The notes below the pieces were generated by a model. The model searched no databases. It was not told where the DNA came from and saw nothing but the letters and a program-made list of their open reading frames with translations. This document shows positions 25,329 through 33,438 of a DNA stretch of 64,000 nucleotides, piece after piece; position 1 is the stretch's first letter, and each line of letters starts with the position of its first letter. This DNA comes from Pseudomonas khavaziana. Lineage in GTDB: Bacteria; Pseudomonadota; Gammaproteobacteria; Pseudomonadales; Pseudomonadaceae. Location of the stretch: NCBI RefSeq assembly GCF_019145205.1, contig NZ_JAHSTT010000004.1:310001-374000 (forward strand), in the 5' to 3' direction. Position numbers and translations under genes: made by a program.

Positions 25329-28164
25329 GAGTCTTTCCTCGCTCCGGGTAATCAACTACCAGCTCGCCGAGCTCTATGTCATGTTCCAGTCGGCAACGAT
25401 GATCCACCAGCACCAAGGTGTTGCCGCTACGCTCGACGTAACGGTGCAACGCTTGCACACGCTCGGCCAATTGCTCAGCGCACAACGCGATGAACGGCTC
25501 ATCCAGTAAAAACAAATGGTGGCGGTCCTCCGGTAACGCGCTCAGCCAGGTATCCAGCCAGTCGCTTGCCCCGGGCTCACCGCCGAGCAGCACCAGGGAA
25601 TTGCTGTCCAGGTAATAGCAGGTTGATGTCATGGCCTCCACCATGCCCGCCTCTTCGATGATCACGTCGGTGATACCGGCCACGCCCTTGAGGTAATCGC
25701 TCTTGCCAGAACCGGAGTACCCCGATAGCGAATACAACCGGCCTCGTTCCAGGCTCAGGGCACGATAGGCACGTTGAGCAATAAAGGGCGCAATGCTCAG
25801 GCTCTGCTCGGCAATCGCCACGGCCACCGAGCTTTTGGGCCGGGCAAAATGCTGCAGGCGCTCCACCGACACCGACTGCGATTTGAAACCCGTGATGGCC
25901 AAAAATACATTGGCCAGATCGGAACGCACCAGCAGCAAAGCCGTGACCGCGAGCACAAAAGCCGAATCGCTGGTCCGGTAGAGGCTGCCCATCAGGACCA
26001 CCAGGATAATCACTAGATCGCTGAGCAAAGTGCAACTGGCCGCCGTGACGGTGCGAGTGATAACACTGCGCATGCGGGTGGTGTAGAAATGCCTGAGCCC
26101 CTCGGCTATCGTCCCACGCTGAGTGAGGGCTAGCCAATCACCCAGGCGTTCGAAACCCACGCAACCAGCCCGGGAAATGGAAAACGTCACATGGGCCGAG
26201 CGCAGTAGAGAGTCGAATCCCTTAACGCTTTCCACCCGGGCCCGATATAGCTCGTTTATGGAAAGCCGGTACAGTACCGCCAGCAAGCCGCTGAACAGCA
26301 GCGCCACAGCGATGCCGAACAGGCCGAACCCCATCCACAAGGCCCCGCCATTGCACAACAACAGCGCGATAATCCAGGCAATGTCGTGGGCATACCAGGC
26401 GATGCGTTCGAATGTCGTGGTGACGTCGCGAGAAACCACCTGCAGCCCATCGGCCAAGCCGGTGATCCGGATGTCTCGCAGGCCATCGGTGAACAAGCGG
26501 GAAAAGCGGCTGCGCAACAGATTCTCGATAAACAGCCCGGCAGTGATTCCTGCCCCTACCCCGGCCACGGCATACAACAGAACCTGCCAAGGCGATAAAC
26601 CTGCCTCTGGCAGCGTCAGGTTGGCCGCATAGCTCATCATCAGCGCCGGCACCAACAACATCAGCACACCCCAGCCACAATACTTGAACAGATCGCCGAG
26701 ACTGAAGCGGTCCAGTGCCCGGTAGCCAACCGGCACCGTCGAGGCCGTCCGCTCACCAACGTCCGCGGGCGAGCCTTTGCGCTGCGCTATCGCGCTTGCT
26801 GCCGATGGGCTGAAGCTTACCCAGGACAGGCGCTCCAAGGCGCCCTTCACTGCCAGCGCGGCCGCAGCGTCCAACGTGCAGAGGTCGTGGTCGATACTTA
26901 GGATTCCGTCCTGGGCACGGGCCAGAAACACCCCGCGCAACAGTTGCAGGCGCAGGCGCTGCCCGGCGGAGAGATTGCTCCCGTCCAGCTCGATGGGCAA
27001 CTGCAGGACCTGCTGTGGGTCCGGCCCCAGCTCGGGTACCAGCCGGAAAGCGCCCAGCAACGCGTGCAGGTCCTCGCGCTGGCTCTCCAGCGGGCCAGGA
27101 ATCAGTTCGACCAGCTTCGCGGGCCAGACCGGCCAGTCGGCATCGAACTCGATCACGCTGCGGGCCTGATCGGCGGCGGGTCGCAGCACCGAATGCCCGG
27201 AGGAATTCTGATACAGGCCATTGAGTGCTTCCAGGGAGCGGCCGACAGCCTTGTAACTCACATAGGAACGGGGCAGCGCTAGCACCGCCGCCAGCAACGG
27301 AATGCTCAGCCAGAAAATCGCCCCGTCCCAGACCGGGGCCGATTCCGAGGAGCCCACCAGCCCCAGCAACACAAAGGGAATCAAGCGGCCGAAACCGATG
27401 ATGTAGCTGTCGGCACCGCGCAACAGCGTATCCACGTTACGCAGGCAGCGTTCGCCCGCCAGTGTCCGCTCGATGCTCTGCAAGGCCGTCCGGTCAGCGA
27501 ACTGCTTGAGCCACGGGCCTTCACGCAACCATGCCGAACACTGTTCGATACGCTGCGCCGCCATATCCATGATCCGCTGGTAGTTGCGGTCCGAGAGCCA
27601 GGACAGCAGATAGGAAAGCGGCAGGAACACACCAATCACCGCAACCGCCCAGAACCCTGCCGTGCCAAAGACCAGCAACGCCAGCAGGATTGAAAGCAGC
27701 AGGAAAACCGGAATAGCCAACAGGTTAACGCTAGCACCGACGCCATCGAGAATGAGGCTGAAATCCCGCGAAACCACCCGTTCCAGCACCGACACCTCTA
27801 CCTGGGTCTGCATCTTGCGCGCCAGAAGGCGCTCGAACTCGCGGCATAACCTCAGGGAGATGTAGCGTTCCAGATTGAGCTCGCTCACCATCAGCAAAAA
27901 ACCGCTGATGGCCAAGAACGCCAGGAGCGCGGTGTCTGTCAGTACGATATCGGCACTGCCTTGGGCCACCACCAAGGTGCTCAGCTTGTAGATGAACAAC
28001 AGCGGCACGCTGTATTGCAACAACGACACCAATACATAAGCGCCGACCGCCCAGGGCGCAAGGTTGAAGGCCAAGCCGAAAAAGCCGTCGGCGAAAGCTC
28101 GCTCTTCGGAGCGAGCGAACGGCTGATAGCGCAGCACCGGCGTAAACCAGTATATCCAATTCAC
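25321..28164 (-). CDS. Fused double ABC transporter-like protein with split nucleotide sites
   Basis: 947-residue fused exporter: membrane region 1 (about 35-310), nucleotide-like region 1 (330-455), membrane region 2 (490-760), nucleotide-like region 2 (780-947). Region 1 keeps a signature-like LSAGQ (398-402) and a degenerate Walker B (ILSIDHD, 421-427) but no Walker A. Region 2 keeps Walker A GYSGSGKS (815-822), Walker B LFLLDEP (884-890) and a switch-like His (VDHR, 921-924) but only about 60 residues between them, so no helical subdomain or LSGGQ. One composite ATP site could form. The start is GTG at 28164, overlapping the kinase-like gene stop as GTGA. Confidence 0.75.
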   Translation of the reverse strand: MNWIYWFTPVLRYQPFARSEERAFADGFFGLAFNLAPWAVGAYVLVSLLQYSVPLLFIYKLSTLVVAQGSADIVLTDTALLAFLAISGFLLMVSELNLERYISLRLCREFERLLARKMQTQVEVSVLERVVSRDFSLILDGVGASVNLLAIPVFLLLSILLALLVFGTAGFWAVAVIGVFLPLSYLLSWLSDRNYQRIMDMAAQRIEQCSAWLREGPWLKQFADRTALQSIERTLAGERCLRNVDTLLRGADSYIIGFGRLIPFVLLGLVGSSESAPVWDGAIFWLSIPLLAAVLALPRSYVSYKAVGRSLEALNGLYQNSSGHSVLRPAADQARSVIEFDADWPVWPAKLVELIPGPLESQREDLHALLGAFRLVPELGPDPQQVLQLPIELDGSNLSAGQRLRLQLLRGVFLARAQDGILSIDHDLCTLDAAAALAVKGALERLSWVSFSPSAASAIAQRKGSPADVGERTASTVPVGYRALDRFSLGDLFKYCGWGVLMLLVPALMMSYAANLTLPEAGLSPWQVLLYAVAGVGAGITAGLFIENLLRSRFSRLFTDGLRDIRITGLADGLQVVSRDVTTTFERIAWYAHDIAWIIALLLCNGGALWMGFGLFGIAVALLFSGLLAVLYRLSINELYRARVESVKGFDSLLRSAHVTFSISRAGCVGFERLGDWLALTQRGTIAEGLRHFYTTRMRSVITRTVTAASCTLLSDLVIILVVLMGSLYRTSDSAFVLAVTALLLVRSDLANVFLAITGFKSQSVSVERLQHFARPKSSVAVAIAEQSLSIAPFIAQRAYRALSLERGRLYSLSGYSGSGKSDYLKGVAGITDVIIEEAGMVEAMTSTCYYLDSNSLVLLGGEPGASDWLDTWLSALPEDRHHLFLLDEPFIALCAEQLAERVQALHRYVERSGNTLVLVDHRCRLEHDIELGELVVDYPERGKTHG

Positions 28165-28946
28165 GACAGCGCCTCCTCGCAGTACACCCGACCAGGCTCC
28201 AGGGCCTGCACACGCAGCAGGCAGTCTTGGATTTTCTGCAGATCGTAATAGTGGGCGGGAATTTTCCGACATGCACAGTAACGGGCCACCCATTCCTCCA
28301 GACTCCACGAACTTGCCGGGCTCACCCCCAGGAAGCGGCTCAAGGACAAGATGTCGAACCACACGCTGCGCTGCAGGGAATGAGTCTCCAAGTCGAGGAT
28401 GCGCACGCCGTCCACGGTAACGAGCAGATGCTCCGACTTGCAGTCACCGACGCTGATGCATTGCAGGTCGAACGGCGGCAAGCGGCAGCGGGACGACAGA
28501 CAGGGATCGAGAAATTCAGGGGTACTGCGGTGCCCCATGACCCGCTGGATATTCGCAAGGGCCGTGGCATGCATCGCCGCGTAGGCCGCAATCACTTCAG
28601 GCAGGTCGGCCGGACCGGGCAAACGGCCCTGAAGAAACTCCAGCACTAGTACCTGGTGCGGCACATCCTGATAGCGCATGCCTGCGATCGGCCCCGAGCG
28701 GAACAGCAAGTAGCCGCTGGCCTCGGCGGTAAAGGCCGTCTCGTCGAAGTATCGTTTGATCACCACCTGCTCGCCCGAGACCATGCACACGCCGGAGCAG
28801 ACCAGGGACTTCACCGACTGGCCGAGTACCCGCAGAACCTGATAACGCTCGGCCAACAACTCGGCAAGCACCTGGCGCTGCTGCTGTACCTGAGCTGCGC
28901 CGAGGAGTTCAAGATGCACATGCTCAAAGGCTCTTTGCCCGCTCAT
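28161..28946 (-). CDS. Protein kinase/APH-fold protein
   Basis: 261-residue protein with a small-molecule/protein kinase pattern: EQVVIKRYF (ATP-Lys, near 62), a helix with AEASGYLLF (Glu), hinge VLVLEFLQG, then VGDCKSEHLLV near 178 replacing HGDxxxxN, and RILDLETH (metal Asp, near 192) followed by WFDIL. The catalytic Asp and metal Asp remain, but the loop is altered (H to V, N to H). It could phosphorylate the peptide or a small molecule, or be inactive. Overlaps both neighbours by 4 bases. Confidence 0.65.
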   Translation of the reverse strand: MSGQRAFEHVHLELLGAAQVQQQRQVLAELLAERYQVLRVLGQSVKSLVCSGVCMVSGEQVVIKRYFDETAFTAEASGYLLFRSGPIAGMRYQDVPHQVLVLEFLQGRLPGPADLPEVIAAYAAMHATALANIQRVMGHRSTPEFLDPCLSSRCRLPPFDLQCISVGDCKSEHLLVTVDGVRILDLETHSLQRSVWFDILSLSRFLGVSPASSWSLEEWVARYCACRKIPAHYYDLQKIQDCLLRVQALEPGRVYCEEALS

Positions 28947-30334
28947 GACGGAGTTACCAGGGACAGCTCATAACTGCGCAAGGCACGTCCATAATCCACT
29001 TGCTCGTTGTAATACTCGAGCCAGAACGCCAGTGGGCTGTCATAGCGATCGCAGACATACCACTGCGATGCCGATAGGTTGAGCAGCTCCCATATCTGCA
29101 GCTCGCCGAGAACCAGCTTGCAGAAATCGCCATGGTCGACACGGATGCCGTAGGGATAACGCTTGATTGCCCTCTCGCATTCGTCCGGCACCTCGACGAA
29201 CTCGACCCTGGACACATCCAGCAGCCACTGTTGACCGACGCCATCGTCCCGGGTCAATTGCAGCACCGCACGGCACGGGCCAACGGGGCGCCCCAGGTAG
29301 TTGCTCTGGGCCATCAGCACCTGGCCGTAACGGGTAATCAGCCAGGTCCTGGCCATTTCGTCGAGATGGGCCTTGATCCGCTGTGTATCGAGAGAGATCG
29401 TGTGACGTCGCCCTTTCGGCGGACAGGGCCCTACCTGTTCATCGGATGCGCAGATCCAGTCAACCGGTTCTCCAGGCCGAGCCGGTGCCACGTCGAAGCT
29501 TTCACCGGGTGTCAGTGAGTACACCGCCCGCAACAACGACAGTTCGCTGCAGATCTGCGCAAGTTCGAGGTTCGACCAGGGGTGATGCATCTTGCCAAAG
29601 GGGTCGCGATATCCATTGCCCGCGAGGAGCAGGGTCGGCACCTGGTTCAGTCGGCGCATCGGCTTATGTACGATTTCGTCCAGCAGACGCAAGCCGGACA
29701 GTCGGGTGTAGCGTTGGTCCGGCACCGGCAACAGGTTGTCCAAGCCGATCGGCCCTTGCGTCCCGCTGCACTGGAAATTATTGGTCATCACCATGACCTG
29801 GGGCCAGGCAACGGCTCCACTATTGACATCGGCAAAGTAGGCGTCGGCGATGCGGGTGTCGGACTGGATGAACACCGCCTCGCGGCCCTGATGCTCGACA
29901 TGCAGCGACGCTACCCGACTGTCCCAAAACAGTACCTCGGTGCAGGGCATGTAGAAGCGCAGGCTCAGCGAGCCGATGACGAACTCGGCCTGAGTATCGA
30001 CCCGCCGCACCTCGTAACCGCATGCGCGGACAATCGCCTCGGCCGCGCCGGGAAACAGTTCCGGGACATACACCACTTTGCGCTTGAGCAAATGTCCGTA
30101 GTCCGACGACAGACGGCGCAAGGAAGCCGGGTGAAAGTGCTGCAGGTGCTCGGTGGTCAAGACAATGCCATCCACCGCCGGCATACGCTGCAGATCGACG
30201 TCGCGCGCCGGGACTATCGCGAACTGTCGGTCAGCATCGGAACCGAAGCCACTGCCCAGCACCGGGTCGATCAACACATGGCTGTCGCCAGCCTGCAGCG
30301 ACCAGCTTTCGTGGCCGATCATCGTCAGCTTCAT
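28943..30334 (-). CDS. Metallo-beta-lactamase fold protein, degenerate site
   Basis: 463-residue paralogue of the next upstream gene: both start M(R/K)xxxIGHxxW, share a LIDP(L/V)L strand and a long C-terminal region ending in similar YDSPLAFWLEYYNE / FDGLIPFFYSYYGE segments. The metal motif SHEHSDH of the partner is here TTEHLQH, losing the first His and the Asp. Start at 30334 makes an ATGA overlap with the upstream stop. The product may be a regulatory or structural subunit of a heterodimer with the upstream protein. Confidence 0.75.
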   Translation of the reverse strand: MKLTMIGHESWSLQAGDSHVLIDPVLGSGFGSDADRQFAIVPARDVDLQRMPAVDGIVLTTEHLQHFHPASLRRLSSDYGHLLKRKVVYVPELFPGAAEAIVRACGYEVRRVDTQAEFVIGSLSLRFYMPCTEVLFWDSRVASLHVEHQGREAVFIQSDTRIADAYFADVNSGAVAWPQVMVMTNNFQCSGTQGPIGLDNLLPVPDQRYTRLSGLRLLDEIVHKPMRRLNQVPTLLLAGNGYRDPFGKMHHPWSNLELAQICSELSLLRAVYSLTPGESFDVAPARPGEPVDWICASDEQVGPCPPKGRRHTISLDTQRIKAHLDEMARTWLITRYGQVLMAQSNYLGRPVGPCRAVLQLTRDDGVGQQWLLDVSRVEFVEVPDECERAIKRYPYGIRVDHGDFCKLVLGELQIWELLNLSASQWYVCDRYDSPLAFWLEYYNEQVDYGRALRSYELSLVTPS

Positions 30335-31803
30335 GGGCACACCGTCAGGTTACGCATGCTGCGCCCGATGATTTTCGCCAATAGCTCAGGGCTACCGTTC
30401 TCGCCGTAGTAGCTGTAGAAGAACGGAATCAGGCCGTCGAAGATGCTGTTCTCAAACCAGGACTGGACCGAAACGCCCACGATGTCCCAGACCTGCAGGT
30501 CCCCCTCGACCATGCCGATGAAGTCCACCAAGGGCAGGCATACTCCAAAGGGGTACAGCGCCACCAGCGATTCGAGCTGGTTATGCGCCTCAGCCTCGAA
30601 CTGGCCGCTGATCAGATTCAGCGCATAGCTGTCCTGACGCCCCAAGGCATGCGAGACAAAACTGAAAATGATTCTTTTCGGCCCGAGCTTGCTTCCCTTG
30701 TAGTGAGACATCGCCAGCACCTTGCGCCCGGTGATAAACAGCATCAGGCTTTTCGCCAGGCGCTGCAGCTCGGCTTGCGCGCGTCGCAGCAACTCTTCAT
30801 ACGCCTGGGCGTCCTGCACGTCCGGGCGTACCGATGCGACCACCTTGACGGTCTTGCGGGCATCGATGAACTGGTCCAGCTCCCCAATTAGCAAGTTGTG
30901 CTGCACCTTATCCACTTGGACCCAGTCGATAACCGCCTGCGGCCCGGGATCAGTGTCCAGGGTAAAGGCTTCGCCTGGCAGCAGGCCGACAATATTGGTG
31001 TCCAGGCTGAGCTGATTGGCCAAGCGACTCAATGTCGGCTGATCGGAAAACGGGAAAGCGGCGAAACCGCCCAGGCGCTTGATGAACCCGCCGCCGCAAA
31101 GGGCTATGTTCTCGGGTTGCACCGGAAAATCGTCCATATAGCTGGTCAGCACGGCGCTAAGCACACCAATCCCCAGCGGACCGACCTTACGGTTGCTGTC
31201 ACTCGCGTTTTTGCCCCAGTTTTCCAGGGACTGAAAGGCTCCCGGAGGCGAGACCCTAGAGTTGTTCGAGACGATCACCAATTTGGGAGGTACCAGCCGT
31301 CCTTCGACGATATCGGCCTTGTACACTTCGGACACAAGGGCGTCCACGGCAATGAAGATGCCATTGCTACGCAGCTCGTCCTCCTCGATATGCACCTGGG
31401 TGACCCGACTTTCCCAGAAGGCGGTCTTCGGATCCGCCGGATAGAAGCGTAGGCTCAAGTCGCCGACCCGCATCGGCTCGGTATCGTTGACTTGCGTAAG
31501 GGTGAACCCGAGGTCACGGATGCATTGCTTGACCGGTTCAACAATGGTCGCCCCCACCACGAACCGGGCGGAACGTGGTAACAGATTCAGCGACTGGATA
31601 TCGAAATGATCGGAATGTTCGTGACTGAGGAAAATCAGGTCTATATCGGATAGTGCGGCGGCATCGACAGTACGCGGCGGATAGATCTCGATCCGGTGCT
31701 CGTCGACCAGCCCGAAGTCTTCACATAACAGCGGGTCAATCAGGACTCTTGTACTTCCATGTTCCACTAGCCACGTTTGATGGCCGATAAAGATCGCCCT
31801 CAT
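30331..31803 (-). CDS. Metallo-beta-lactamase fold protein
   Basis: 490-residue MBL-fold protein (UlaG/Lactamase_B_3-like opening MRAIFIGHQTWLVEHGSTRV). The metal motif FLSHEHSDHFD is intact (about residues 60-70). The C-terminal half (about 250-490) is not a known domain. GGAGG lies 5 bases upstream of the ATG at 31803; a GTG six bases earlier is less likely. First enzyme gene of the cluster 2 operon, following the peptide gene and its hairpin. Confidence 0.82.
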   Translation of the reverse strand: MRAIFIGHQTWLVEHGSTRVLIDPLLCEDFGLVDEHRIEIYPPRTVDAAALSDIDLIFLSHEHSDHFDIQSLNLLPRSARFVVGATIVEPVKQCIRDLGFTLTQVNDTEPMRVGDLSLRFYPADPKTAFWESRVTQVHIEEDELRSNGIFIAVDALVSEVYKADIVEGRLVPPKLVIVSNNSRVSPPGAFQSLENWGKNASDSNRKVGPLGIGVLSAVLTSYMDDFPVQPENIALCGGGFIKRLGGFAAFPFSDQPTLSRLANQLSLDTNIVGLLPGEAFTLDTDPGPQAVIDWVQVDKVQHNLLIGELDQFIDARKTVKVVASVRPDVQDAQAYEELLRRAQAELQRLAKSLMLFITGRKVLAMSHYKGSKLGPKRIIFSFVSHALGRQDSYALNLISGQFEAEAHNQLESLVALYPFGVCLPLVDFIGMVEGDLQVWDIVGVSVQSWFENSIFDGLIPFFYSYYGENGSPELLAKIIGRSMRNLTVCP

Positions 31804-31849
31804 GTCCACCTCCCTGGTTTACAACTGAATATTCAGTACCCCAAAAGTG

Positions 31850-31880
31850 AAAAAGCAAGAAAGGGCTTTCTTGCTTTTTT
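31850..31880 (-). terminator. Hairpin between peptide gene and MBL gene
   Basis: 14-bp perfect stem (AAAAAGCAAGAAAG with CTTTCTTGCTTTTT) with A/T flanks on both strands, 10 bases downstream of the peptide stop and 46 bases upstream of the MBL start. It should stop much of the transcription and let the peptide be made in excess. Confidence 0.88.
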
Positions 31881-31890
31881 CGGGGTCAGC

Positions 31891-32052
31891 TCAACGGTGG
31901 TACGCGCAGCTCGCGGCCTTGGTTTCGGAAACACGAGTCTTGGACTTCTTGATTGCGTCGCTCAAGACCTGCAACTCTTCCCTGCTGAAGAATACTTTTT
32001 CGACGTTTTGATGGTTGGGCGCGGTCGCATCTTGCTGGTTCTTCTGGTTCAG
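31891..32052 (-). CDS. Putative small precursor peptide with CTG start
   Basis: 53-residue basic peptide. The only ATG in frame is far upstream with no ribosome site and a Cys-rich odd extension, whereas CTG at 32052 has a consensus AAGGAG exactly 6 bases before it, so a CTG start is proposed. The N-terminal NQKNQQDATAPNHQ is hydrophilic, the middle VFFSREELQVLSDAIKKSK helical and the end KAASCAYHR contains one Cys and one Tyr. Position in front of a hairpin and a chain of coupled enzyme genes suggests a RiPP or cofactor precursor. No relation to PqqA (no Glu-x3-Tyr) is seen. Confidence 0.6.
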   Translation of the reverse strand: MNQKNQQDATAPNHQNVEKVFFSREELQVLSDAIKKSKTRVSETKAASCAYHR

Positions 32053-32378
32053 AACTTGCTCCTTGTCTAAGTATTTGCAGGTAGTCCAAAAAAGAGTAAT
32101 GGCAACCTGCAAAAGCCGAGTCGCAGATATGCAGCGACATACAAACACTAGAACCCCGACAGGGTGCCCGCAATGCAAAATAGGCGGCAACAGCATCTTT
32201 GGGAAACGTCCGACAAGAAGGCGAGAACTTCGATCTGGTAGCGAAAGACGGTCTGCGTAACGAACATCCCTTGGGCATTGTTCGCATCCGCAAAGCAGAG
32301 ATTATGCAAACGTGCGCGGACAGTAGCAGGAGGGCTTTTGCATCAATGGACGTCCTTGAGTTGAGCGAATTCAAACGT

Positions 32379-32420
32379 AAAAAAGGGCCGCGACACTTTC
32401 AGGCGTCGCGGCCCTTTTTT
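32379..32420 (-). terminator. Terminator of LuxR-type gene
   Basis: Stem AAAAAAGGGCCGCGAC with its complement and T-run on the minus strand, just after the regulator stop. Confidence 0.9.
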
Positions 32421-32426
32421 ATGCCT

Positions 32427-32696
32427 TCAACACAAGCCCTGGCGGGAGGCTTCATTCATCGCCTGCACACGGTTGGTGACATCCAGCTTGCCGTAGATAT
32501 TGCGCAGATGGAATTTCACTGTGGCTTCGGAGGTGGCGCGAATCTGGCTGATCTCCCAGACGGTCTTGCCCTCTGAGGCCCACCGCAGGATTTCCAGCTC
32601 CGTCGGCGTCAGGGGCTTGCCATATAAGCTCAGGCGTTTCCTGACAGCCGTGGGTACGATCACCAGCGGGGGATATGTCTGCTCTGGGCCATTCAT
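32427..32696 (-). CDS. LuxR-type HTH protein, DNA-binding domain only
   Basis: 89-residue protein consisting of a LuxR/NarL C-terminal helix-turn-helix: LTPTELEILRWASEGKTVWEISQI, then SEATVKFHLRNIYGKLDV and a final helix. It has no receiver or ligand domain, so it is constitutively active or controlled by expression. AAGGAG before the ATG at 32696. Lies upstream of the peptide gene on the same strand with its own terminator, and is the likely regulator of cluster 2. Confidence 0.85.
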   Translation of the reverse strand: MNGPEQTYPPLVIVPTAVRKRLSLYGKPLTPTELEILRWASEGKTVWEISQIRATSEATVKFHLRNIYGKLDVTNRVQAMNEASRQGLC

Positions 32697-32907
32697 TGCT
32701 CTCTCCTTTGATATCTGCTGATGCGCTGCCACCTTTCGGATTCCTCCTATTGACAGATGGCTTAAACATTGACGCGGAACAGAGAGTTACATAACGAATG
32801 GAGTGAAAACGTAAAGCACAGAATAAACAGCTTCGCCCTACAACTAATTAAGTTTCTTCCCACAGCAAACTCCAACTTGCCTGGGTTGAACATTTAATTT
32901 TTTATGC

Positions 32908-33438
32908 TTAGTCGTCCAATTTCGGGAAACGAGCGGCGATATCGTCGCCGGTGCATTGCGCGACTGCGCCTTGAGCGGTGTCGAACAAACGCAGCGTTAC
33001 ACAGTGCGGGTTCTCGCCCATATCGAACCAGTGGGGTAGACCTGCCGGGATGATCAGCAGGTCATGTTTCTCACAGCGCACGCCGTACACATAATCGTCT
33101 ATATGGAGAGTGACCAGCCCCTGGCCGGCGACGAAGAAGCGTACGTGATCTTCACTGTAGGTTCGTTCGGCCAGGCCCTGGGTGCGCAACTCATCCTTCT
33201 GTGGATGGTCATTCTCTACGCGAATCACTTCCACGGCGGCGTAGCCGAGGGCATCGATCTGCGCGCGGTAAGCCTCGATCATTTCAGCCTCACTGGCGCC
33301 CTTCCCGACCGGGCTGGGCTGCCAGCGCTCAAAGCGCACACCGTGTTCGGCCAGGGTCGACTGGATATCATCGACATGGGTGAGCACCTTGTTCGGGGTA
33401 TCTGCAGTGGCGATGGGGTAGACGGCTACATAACTCAT
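32908..33438 (-). CDS. Acireductone dioxygenase homologue with altered metal site
   Basis: 176-residue cupin aligned with MtnD/ARD (HVDDIQSTLAEHGVRFERW, VRFFVAGQGLVTLHIDDYVYGVRCEKHDL). In MtnD the ligands are His-x-His-x4-Glu plus a later His; here the segment reads ERTYSEDHVRFF, so the two His and the Glu are Arg, Tyr and His, and only the later His (GLPHWFD) remains. ARD acts in methionine salvage; this copy may be inactive or changed. From memory, P. aeruginosa has mtnD in this place next to the MFS gene and aroC with mtnB/mtnC, but no mtnB or mtnC is seen here. Overlaps the MFS gene by 4 bases. Confidence 0.8.
   Translation of the reverse strand: MSYVAVYPIATADTPNKVLTHVDDIQSTLAEHGVRFERWQPSPVGKGASEAEMIEAYRAQIDALGYAAVEVIRVENDHPQKDELRTQGLAERTYSEDHVRFFVAGQGLVTLHIDDYVYGVRCEKHDLLIIPAGLPHWFDMGENPHCVTLRLFDTAQGAVAQCTGDDIAARFPKLDD

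Noticed and set aside
31891..32052. PqqA-type precursor and PQQ-like pathway
   Set aside because: No Glu-x3-Tyr motif and no PqqC, PqqD or radical SAM PqqE gene nearby; only MBL genes in common.
31891..32196. Longer peptide from the upstream ATG (101 residues)
   Set aside because: No ribosome site at that ATG and an atypical hydrophobic, Cys-containing extension; the CTG start is better supported.
31886..32374. 162-codon minus frame across the peptide region
   Set aside because: Different frame from the peptide with its AAGGAG site; no family resemblance; random composition.
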